A stretch of DNA of 21,524 nt, from positions 1-21,524 of the forward strand of contig JACKLL010000025.1 in the NCBI GenBank assembly GCA_024235935.1, read 5' to 3'. The notes below the pieces were generated by a model. The model searched no databases. It was not told where the DNA came from and saw only the letters and a list, made by a program, of their open reading frames with translations. This stretch comes from Rhodoferax sp. (GTDB lineage: Bacteria > Pseudomonadota > Gammaproteobacteria > Burkholderiales > Burkholderiaceae_C). The stretch's first letter is position 1; every line of letters starts with the position of its first letter. The translations under genes and the position numbers were made by a program. Shown piece by piece: positions 16,140 to 21,524 of the stretch.

Positions 16140-16946
16140 ATGCGCGTCGTCGTCACCCGTCCGCCGGACGCCGCGGCGCGGTGGGTTCAGGCACTGGTCC
16201 TGCAGGGCATCGACGCCGTCAGCCTGCCGCTGATCGAGATCGGCCCGGTCGCGGATGGCGCGGCCATTCAGGCGGCTCGGCGGGATATCGGCCAGTATGC
16301 GGCCGTGATGTTCGTCAGTGCTGCGGCCGTCGATCATTTTTTTTCCGGTCCGCCCGACATTGCCGCCGCCTGGCCGCGGACAGGCGCACCACGGGCCTGG
16401 GCACCGGGTCCCGGCACGGCATCGGCACTGCAAGGCCTTGGCGTGCCCCGGCAGCAGATCGATGCGCCGGCACCGGACAGCAGCCAATTCGACTCCGAGG
16501 CGCTCTGGCAGCAGGTTGGCAGCACGGTGCGGCCCGGGCAGCGGGTGCTGGTGGTGCGCGGCGCGCAGGGCAAGCGCGATGTGCCGGCGCAGGACGACCG
16601 CCCCGATCGGGGCCAGGGTCGGGAATGGCTGGCCCGGCAGCTGGCCGCCCAGGGCGCGCAGGTTGACTATCTGGTGGCCTACCGCCGGATGCCGCCCCAG
16701 GCGGACCGGCTGCGCCAGGCGATGGCCGATCTCGGCCTGATGGCGCCGGCGCTGTGGTTGTTCACCAGTTCGCAGGCCATCGACAACCTCGCGCAGGCCT
16801 GGCCAGGCCATGACTGGTCGGCTTCGCGGGCGCTCGTGACACACCCGCGGATCGCCGCGGCCGCGCGTGCCGCCGGTTTCGGTGTGGTGCAGGAGTCACG
16901 CCCGGCGCCGGCCGACGTGATCGCATCGATAAAATCCCTCCCATGA
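16140..16946 (+). CDS. hemD: Uroporphyrinogen-III synthase
   Basis: This 268-residue cytosolic enzyme closes and inverts ring D of hydroxymethylbilane to give uroporphyrinogen III. The family is poorly conserved. Recognisable signs are the start MRVVVTRPP, the IEIGPV segment, MFVSAAAVDHFF, a VLVVRGAQGKRD segment, YRRMPPQ and WLFTSSQAIDNLAQ, the last being the usual second-domain motif. Position straight after hemC confirms it. Its stop overlaps the hemX start as ATGA, so translation is coupled. A run of eight Ts at 16337-16344 (His-Phe-Phe-Ser codons) is odd in this GC-rich gene. Confidence 0.95.
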   Translation: MRVVVTRPPDAAARWVQALVLQGIDAVSLPLIEIGPVADGAAIQAARRDIGQYAAVMFVSAAAVDHFFSGPPDIAAAWPRTGAPRAWAPGPGTASALQGLGVPRQQIDAPAPDSSQFDSEALWQQVGSTVRPGQRVLVVRGAQGKRDVPAQDDRPDRGQGREWLARQLAAQGAQVDYLVAYRRMPPQADRLRQAMADLGLMAPALWLFTSSQAIDNLAQAWPGHDWSASRALVTHPRIAAAARAAGFGVVQESRPAPADVIASIKSLP

Positions 16947-18052
16947 ACCCGCCAGCCAACACCCAGACGACAGCCGAACCGGGTGTTGCCCCGCCACCCG
17001 GTTCGACGGCCGCCGCACCGGCATCTGACGCAGCGGCGCGCGTTGCAGCCGACAGCGCTGGCGAACTGCCGACCCTGCGCTACTCGCCGCTTGCCATCGT
17101 GGCGCTGGTCGTCGCGGCCGTGGCGATGGCTGGTTCCGTGATGGTCTGGCAGCGTCTGTCTGCCACCCAGGAGCAACTGGCGCGCCAGAGTGGCGAGTCG
17201 GCTATGCACGCCGCCGAGGCCCGTGCCAGCGCCAAGGCGGCGCAGGACCTGTCGCGCGAGACAGCTGCACGGCTGGCGGTGGCCGAAGTCCGTCTAAGCG
17301 AGGTTGCCGTGCAGCGCAACCAGCTCGAAGGCCTGATCCAGAGCATTTCACGCTCCCGGGACGAGAACCTGGTGGTCGACATCGAGTCGGCAGTGCGCCT
17401 GGCCCAGCAGCAGGCGCAACTGACCGGCAGTGTCGAGCCGCTGGTGGCGGCCCTGCGTTCGGCCGACCAACGCATCGCCCGTGCAGCGCAGCCGGGTCTG
17501 GCCCAACTGCAGCGTGCGCTGGCACGTGACATCAGCCGCATCACGGCGTCGTCTTTCACCGATACGCCCAGCCTGCTGGTGCGGATCGACGAATTGCTGC
17601 GCATGTCGGACGAGTTGCCGCTGGCCAATGCCGTGGCCAATGTCAGTGCCAGCGGGTCGCTCAAGCGGCCGGATGCGCAGGCCGCGCCGGAATGGTGGCA
17701 GCGGGTGCTGGCAACGGTCGGCGAAGAGGCCAGCAAACTGCTGCGCGTGAGCCGGGTCGAGCAGCCCGAGGCGGTGTTGCTGTCGCCCGAGCAGTCGTTT
17801 TTCGTGCGCGAGAACTTCAAGCTGAAGCTGCTCAATGCGCGCCTGGGCCTGCTGGCGCGCCAGCTGGAGTCTGCGCGTGCCGACATGGCGTCGGCATCGT
17901 CGACCTTGTTCCGTTATTTCGACCCCACCTCGCGCAAGACCCAGGCTGCCGCCAGCCTGCTGCAGCAGGTGCAGGGGCAGATGAAGAATCTCGAACTGCC
18001 GCGTGTCGACGACACACTGGCGGCATTGACCGCGGCCACGGCCGGGCGTTGA
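16943..18052 (+). CDS. hemX: HemX-like membrane protein (annotated as uroporphyrinogen-III C-methyltransferase)
   Basis: This is a 369-residue single-pass inner-membrane protein. A Pro/Thr/Ala-rich cytoplasmic leader of about 47 residues is followed by one membrane helix (48-68). A long coiled-coil stretch (about 70-150) then leads into a predominantly helical domain with the conserved SPEQSFFVRENFKLKLLNARLGLL region. This is the HemX family. Database names often call it a uroporphyrinogen-III methyltransferase, but no SAM-binding methyltransferase motif is visible, so the enzymatic name is doubtful. It may help organise the late haem enzymes at the membrane. The start overlaps hemD by ATGA, and hemY begins 12 bases after its stop. 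Confidence 0.93.
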   Translation: MNPPANTQTTAEPGVAPPPGSTAAAPASDAAARVAADSAGELPTLRYSPLAIVALVVAAVAMAGSVMVWQRLSATQEQLARQSGESAMHAAEARASAKAAQDLSRETAARLAVAEVRLSEVAVQRNQLEGLIQSISRSRDENLVVDIESAVRLAQQQAQLTGSVEPLVAALRSADQRIARAAQPGLAQLQRALARDISRITASSFTDTPSLLVRIDELLRMSDELPLANAVANVSASGSLKRPDAQAAPEWWQRVLATVGEEASKLLRVSRVEQPEAVLLSPEQSFFVRENFKLKLLNARLGLLARQLESARADMASASSTLFRYFDPTSRKTQAAASLLQQVQGQMKNLELPRVDDTLAALTAATAGR

Positions 18053-18064
18053 GGGACTGACGCG

Positions 18065-19342
18065 ATGCGTATCTCCCTCTGGCTGCTGGCCCTGTTTGCC
18101 GCCGCGGTGGCGGCAGCCCTCTTTGCCGGCCAGAACCCGGGATCGGTGACCGTGTTCTGGCCACCCTACCGGATCGACCTGTCGCTCAATCTGGTGCTGG
18201 TGCTGGCCTTGGCGAGCTTTCTGACGCTGCACCTGGCGCTGCGCGCCTTGTCGGCGCTGTTCGCGATCCCGCGCGAGGCGCGGATGTGGCGCCAGCGCCA
18301 GCGTGAACGCAGCATGCAGTTGTCGCTGCTCGATGCCTATTCCCAACTGGTTGCCGGCCGTTTCGTACGGGCCAAGAAGTCTGCCGAGCTGGTGCTGGAG
18401 CAGGTGCGCAACCTGGCGAGCAGCGACGACAAGCTGAGCTACGCCGACCAGTTGCTGACAACCTCCCATTTGCTTGCGGCAGAGGCGGCCCACGCATTGC
18501 AGGACCGCGGCGCACGCGAGACGCATTACCGTGCGGCGCTCGAGCATGCTGCGCGCGGTGTCAGCCCTGAGGCGGGTGAGGGCGCGCGCATGCGCGCGGC
18601 ACGCTGGGCGCTGGACGATCGGGATTCGGTGGGGGCCTTGCAACTGCTCGACGACCTGGGACAGGGGGCCGGGCGGCGTGTGCTGGCGCTGCGCATGCGG
18701 CTGAAGGCGGCGCGTATGGCGGGGCGCACCGTGATGGCGATGGAGACTGCGCGTCTGCTGGCCAAGCACCATGCCTTGTCGCAGGTGGCCGCGCAGGGCG
18801 TGTTGCGCGGGCTGTCGACCGAGCTGATCGCGACAGCGTACGACCCGGCGCAGCTGATACAGGTCTGGGCCCGGCTGGAACCGGCGGAACAGGCGATGCC
18901 GGACGTCGCGCTGGCCGCCGCGCAGCGCCTGCTGGAACTGCAGGGAGACGCAGCACTCAGCCGGCAATGGCTGCTGCCGGTCTGGCAGCAGATGCTCGAG
19001 CAGCCCAGTGGGCTGGCGCAGAGCCAGCGGGTCGACGTGGTGCGGGTGCTCGAGCTCGGATTTGCCGGCGGCACCGAGACGCTGGAAGGTGAGTGGCTGA
19101 CCCGTATCGAGAGCGCGCAGCTGAGCCATCCGGGGGATCCGGTGCTGCAGTACCTGGCCGGGGTGACCTGCATGCGGCTGCAGCTCTGGGGCAAGGCGCG
19201 CCAGTTGCTGCAGCAATCGCTGGTCCGCCTGCAGGATGGCGGGCTGCGCCGAGATGCGTGGCGCCAACTGGCTGCGCTCGCCGCGGAACAGGGCGACACC
19301 GAGGCTGCCACCGCGGCCTGGCGCAGCGCAGCCCAGGCCTGA
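18065..19342 (+). CDS. hemY: HemY-family tetratricopeptide membrane protein
   Basis: This 425-residue protein is the proteobacterial HemY type, distinct from the Gram-positive protoporphyrinogen oxidase of the same name. Two membrane helices (about 4-21 and 41-62) flank the short VTVFWPPYRIDLSL segment. The rest is a soluble helical region made of tetratricopeptide-like repeats, rich in Ala, Leu and Arg, ending with DAWRQLAALAAEQGDTEAA. The Shine-Dalgarno GAGGGA (18051-18056) overlaps the hemX stop, tying their translation. Family members are thought to act in late porphyrin handling, but no reaction is established. It is the last gene of the haem operon on this strand. Confidence 0.94.
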   Translation: MRISLWLLALFAAAVAAALFAGQNPGSVTVFWPPYRIDLSLNLVLVLALASFLTLHLALRALSALFAIPREARMWRQRQRERSMQLSLLDAYSQLVAGRFVRAKKSAELVLEQVRNLASSDDKLSYADQLLTTSHLLAAEAAHALQDRGARETHYRAALEHAARGVSPEAGEGARMRAARWALDDRDSVGALQLLDDLGQGAGRRVLALRMRLKAARMAGRTVMAMETARLLAKHHALSQVAAQGVLRGLSTELIATAYDPAQLIQVWARLEPAEQAMPDVALAAAQRLLELQGDAALSRQWLLPVWQQMLEQPSGLAQSQRVDVVRVLELGFAGGTETLEGEWLTRIESAQLSHPGDPVLQYLAGVTCMRLQLWGKARQLLQQSLVRLQDGGLRRDAWRQLAALAAEQGDTEAATAAWRSAAQA

Positions 19343-19571
19343 GTCAGCCCACCCGGGCCCGGCGCCGTTGCCTGGCGTCCGTGGATCCGGGCGGACCGCC
19401 GGGGCCGCTGTCCTGCGCCGTCCGGCTTTGAACATGCGGTGTGCAAACGCGCTGCATGGCTATGCCGTGGGCATGCCGGTCGCGAGGAATACCAGTAGGG
19501 ATACGCGTTCTGCGACCACTCCCCCGGTACACGGGTTCAGCGCCTGATGGCCCTGGGCGGCCCCCAAACAA
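19343..19571. other. Gene-free stretch between hemY and the rne 3' hairpins
   Basis: About 230 bases follow the hemY stop with no credible coding region on either strand. It is GC-rich up to about 19430 and less so afterwards. I looked for tRNA cloverleaf signals, promoter pairs and long inverted repeats and found nothing convincing. A short near-repeat, GGAATAC and GGGATACG, sits close to 19486-19503. TTGAAC at 19428-19433 resembles a -35 box but has no fitting -10. Confidence 0.5.
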
Positions 19572-19596
19572 TTCAGCCCGGTTGAACCGGGCTGAA
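19572..19596. terminator. 12-bp perfect palindromic stem downstream of rne
   Basis: TTCAGCCCGGTT (19572-19583) and AACCGGGCTGAA (19585-19596) form a perfect inverted repeat around one central base. In RNA it is a ten-pair GC-rich stem with a five-base loop. On the minus strand, a six-T run (19600-19595) precedes it and AATTGTTTGG follows, a moderately U-rich tail. It is therefore best read as a terminator for rne. On the plus strand it is followed by six As, so it is a poor intrinsic terminator for hemY. Confidence 0.55.
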
Positions 19597-19621
19597 AAAA
19601 GGGAAACAAAGCATCATCCTG

Positions 19622-19667
19622 CGGCAACACCGCCGATGCGCCATTGCGGGCGCCGGCGGCGTTGCCG
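19622..19667 (-). terminator. Strong 3' stem-loop directly after the rne stop
   Basis: Arms 19622-19635 and 19654-19667 match over 14 bases, and an inner GCGCC/GGCGC pair continues the stem to about 19 pairs with a two-base bulge. The single non-identical pair is a G-U wobble in minus-strand RNA and an A-C mismatch in plus-strand RNA, so the structure favours the rne transcript. It starts five bases after the rne stop codon. No T-run follows at once. It may be an mRNA 3' end or RNase-protective structure, acting with the second hairpin. Confidence 0.5.
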
Positions 19668-19672
19668 GGTGA

Positions 19673-21524
19673 TCAGCCCGCTGAAGACTGCTCGAACGGC
19701 AGGCTCATGTTGCGCAGATCGCGCTTGGTCTCGACCAGTACCAGTGGGCCTTCGTCGACCACCGCACGCACCGGGATTTCGCGCGGAACGTGGATGGGGT
19801 CGGGTTGGGCTGCAATGGCGGCCTGGGCAAGCTTGATCTTCTCCTCGTCGGAATTGACCCAGCTCAGGCCGGATGCCTGTGCCATTTCCGCCAGCGCGTC
19901 GACGGGCAGTTCGAACGACTGCACGCGCGGCAAACCGGCCGCAGGCGCATCGACCACTGCTGTGGCAACAGCCGGAGCAGCAACTGCAGCGGGGGCTGCA
20001 ACGGCAGCGGCATCGGTTTGCGCGGAGGCTGCCACATCGGCAACTGGTGCCGCAGCGGCGGTGAAGCCGTCCAGCGTCGGCTGGACCGGTTGCGCCTGTT
20101 CGCCCTGCTCGCCGGTGGCAGCGGCCACGTTGCGATCTTCGCCGCGGTTGCCCCTGCCATTGCGTTCACCACCACGTCCGCGGTCACGGCCATAGCGGTC
20201 ACGCGAGCGCTTCTCCCGCGGCTCGGCGCCTTCCGCGTCCGTGCTGCCAACGGCGGCGTCGGTGCCTTGGGACATGGCCATCTGCGGTTCGACCCCGGTG
20301 CTCTCGGGTGCAGTTGCCGCGCTGTCCTCGGCCGCTTGCCCGTTCATGGTGCCGTTGTCGGCAGCCGTGTCGGTGGCCGCTGCATTGCGGTCCTGGCGTG
20401 GCCGGCGCTCGCGCTGGCGTTCGCCGCGACCTTCACGACCTTCACGACCTTCGCGACCTTCACGACCTTCACGACCTTCGCGACCTTCGCGACCTTCGCG
20501 ACCTTCGCGACCTTCGCGGGGTGCCTGTGCGTCCATGCCGTCGGCCTGCGCCTGGGGTGCCGTGTTGTCGGCATTCGCATCGACAGGTGTGCGTTCGGCA
20601 TCCCGATTGCGCTCGCCACGACCGCCACGGCCGCCGCGTTCACCCCGTTCGCCACGCTCGCCGCGATCACCACGGGGTGGCCGCTCTGAGCGCGCTTCGT
20701 TGCGCATGGCATCGTCGGCGCCATTGCTGCGTGGGTTGCCTTGTGGCGCGCCGGCGTCTGCCAGCATGTTGGCGTTGCCGGTTTCCGTGCGCTCACGCTG
20801 GCCGTTGCGTTCGCCGCCACGACCACCGCGACCGCCGCGGCCGCCGCGGGAGCGACCCTCGCCGCGTCCTTCACCACGTCCTTCACCACGTCCTTCACCG
20901 CGTGCGCCATCACGTCCTTCGGTGCGACGACCATCACGTCCGCCACGACCTTCGGCGCGTCCGCCTTCCTTGCCAGCCGCTGGCACAGGTGCTGACACCG
21001 GGGCCGGAGCGACCGGCTCAGGCGCGGGCGCTGCGAACAGGCTCTTGATCCAGCCCAGGAAGCCTTTTTCTGCCGGCGCCGCGGGTGCCACTGGGGCCGC
21101 AGCAGGCGCGGGCGCCGGCGTAGCGACTTGCGCCACGGGTTCGGGCTTCGGGGGCGCGACGGGCGCAGGAGCGTCCGGCAACACACCCTTGATGACCGGT
21201 GTCTGGCGGTTGGTCGGCTCCTGGGCGCGACGCGTCACCGCGGTCGGGTCTTCCACTTCGTCGGCCAGCTTGTAGGTGGCCTCGATGTTGTCCAGACGCG
21301 GATCGTCGTGCTTCAGACGCGTGAGCTTGTAGTTGGGAGTCTCCAGCGTCTTGTTGGGCACCATCAGCACATTGATGCGCTGCTTGAGTTCGATCTTGGT
21401 GATTTCGGTGCGTTTCTCGTTGAGCAGGAACGAGGCCACGTCGACCGGCACCTGGCACAAGACCGAAGCGGTGTTGTCCTTGAGCGACTCTTCCTGGATG
21501 ATGCGCAGGATCTGCAGTGCCGAG
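19673..21524 (-). CDS. rne: Ribonuclease E, C-terminal part (5' end outside the window)
   Basis: The frame is open to the right edge and gives the last 616 residues; no start is expected here. It enters at the end of the catalytic half with ALQILRIIQEESLKDN and QVPVDVASFLLNEKR, then NVLMVPNKTLETPNYKLTRL, all typical of RNase E. RNase E starts mRNA decay and processes rRNA and tRNA. The S1, 5'-sensor, DNase-I-like and Zn-link parts lie beyond the window. An Ala/Pro-rich linker follows, then a possible amphipathic membrane-anchor helix KGFLGWIKSLFAAP. Next come large Arg/Gly/Glu-rich RNA-binding tracts with tandem repeats (GEGR x4, GRE x10) and an Ala/Val-rich low-complexity stretch. The C-terminus is more ordered, with EIPVRAVVDEGPLVLVETKR and a final SLPFEQ. 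In E. coli this region is the degradosome scaffold. The partners here are not identifiable from sequence. Confidence 0.95.
   Translation of the reverse strand, partial: SALQILRIIQEESLKDNTASVLCQVPVDVASFLLNEKRTEITKIELKQRINVLMVPNKTLETPNYKLTRLKHDDPRLDNIEATYKLADEVEDPTAVTRRAQEPTNRQTPVIKGVLPDAPAPVAPPKPEPVAQVATPAPAPAAAPVAPAAPAEKGFLGWIKSLFAAPAPEPVAPAPVSAPVPAAGKEGGRAEGRGGRDGRRTEGRDGARGEGRGEGRGEGRGEGRSRGGRGGRGGRGGERNGQRERTETGNANMLADAGAPQGNPRSNGADDAMRNEARSERPPRGDRGERGERGERGGRGGRGERNRDAERTPVDANADNTAPQAQADGMDAQAPREGREGREGREGREGREGREGREGREGREGRGERQRERRPRQDRNAAATDTAADNGTMNGQAAEDSAATAPESTGVEPQMAMSQGTDAAVGSTDAEGAEPREKRSRDRYGRDRGRGGERNGRGNRGEDRNVAAATGEQGEQAQPVQPTLDGFTAAAAPVADVAASAQTDAAAVAAPAAVAAPAVATAVVDAPAAGLPRVQSFELPVDALAEMAQASGLSWVNSDEEKIKLAQAAIAAQPDPIHVPREIPVRAVVDEGPLVLVETKRDLRNMSLPFEQSSAG
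20430..20519 (-). repeat. Ten 9-bp tandem repeats in rne coding Gly-Arg-Glu
   Basis: Ten consecutive 9-bp units (CCTTCACGA or CCTTCGCGA on the plus strand; the last ends CGG) fill this stretch without interruption. In the rne frame each codes for Gly-Arg-Glu. Apart from the last unit's boundary, the only difference between units is the Arg codon, CGT or CGC, which is silent. Such short perfect arrays change length easily by slippage, always in frame. Confidence 0.95.
20857..20904 (-). repeat. Four 12-bp repeats in rne coding Gly-Glu-Gly-Arg
   Basis: Four units close to CTTCACCACGTC (plus strand) lie head to tail. The middle two (20869-20880, 20881-20892) are identical and the outer two differ at two bases each. 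They code for Gly-Glu-Gly-Arg in the charged RNA-binding tail. This is a second, separate micro-expansion in the same gene. Confidence 0.85.

Noticed and set aside
17348..19435. 695-codon minus-strand frame opposite hemX and hemY
   Set aside because: Same cause: low stop frequency opposite strongly biased codons. No domain, start signal or ribosome site.
19343..19571. tRNA or small RNA gene in the region after hemY
   Set aside because: I could not find a T-arm GGTTC/GAxxC pairing, an acceptor stem or a promoter-terminator pair.
19790..21275. Plus-strand frames coding Thr-Phe or Pro-Ser-Arg repeats opposite rne
   Set aside because: The repeats are the complement of the rne Gly-Arg-Glu array. 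Variation between units is silent in the rne frame, which supports rne as the coding strand.
1..21524. Mobile element, prophage or defence island
   Set aside because: No transposase, integrase, terminal inverted repeats, target duplications or composition break were seen. Gene content is core or common accessory.

Overview
The window is high-GC (about two thirds by eye), densely coded chromosomal DNA. It is typical of a betaproteobacterium, most likely order Burkholderiales; the genus cannot be fixed from here. The argument rests on the block argH / AlgZ-AlgR-type two-component pair / ppc / hemC-hemD-hemX-hemY, on an RNase E with a long Arg/Gly/Glu- and Ala/Pro-rich tail, and on the C-G-biased codon use throughout. 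Almost everything is core or common accessory chromosome. I see no prophage, insertion sequence, CRISPR array, toxin-antitoxin or defence locus, and no rRNA or tRNA gene.

Region 1 (1-5259, + strand) is a tight co-directional run with gaps of 4, 7 and 19 bases. It holds the C-terminal two thirds of an MdtC-type RND efflux transporter, a NodT-family outer-membrane lipoprotein channel, an NRAMP-like divalent-metal transporter with an altered metal site, and a DUF1345 membrane protein. It ends in a perfectly placed tandem duplication of a 76/77-bp hairpin-bearing element (5260-5412).

Region 2 (5437-8049, - strand) is a QseB/QseC-like response regulator and sensor kinase overlapping by ATGA, followed by a DedA-family membrane protein. 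A direct repeat with 11-bp period upstream of the regulator looks like an OmpR/PmrA-type binding site. Region 3 (8189-10254, - strand) is argH followed by a DsbG-like thioredoxin-fold lipoprotein.

Region 4 (10333-12205, + strand) is an AlgZ/LytS-type kinase and an AlgR/LytTR regulator, diverging from argH. Region 5 (12241-15075, - strand) is a complete ppc converging on algR. Region 6 (15160-19342, + strand) is the haem operon hemC-hemD-hemX-hemY: hemC starts at TTG, hemD and hemX overlap by ATGA, and the hemY Shine-Dalgarno overlaps the hemX stop. Region 7 is a roughly 230-base stretch without genes, two hairpins, and the 3' part of rne (- strand, running off the right edge). The rne tail contains a 10 x 9-bp tandem repeat coding for Gly-Arg-Glu.

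Functionally the haem and arginine genes, PEP carboxylase and RNase E are housekeeping. The efflux run and the two signal-transduction pairs are envelope and stress functions. I did not find a convincing new multi-gene system. The best leads are the duplicated hairpin element, the non-canonical NRAMP metal site coupled to an efflux operon, and the repeat-built RNase E tail.
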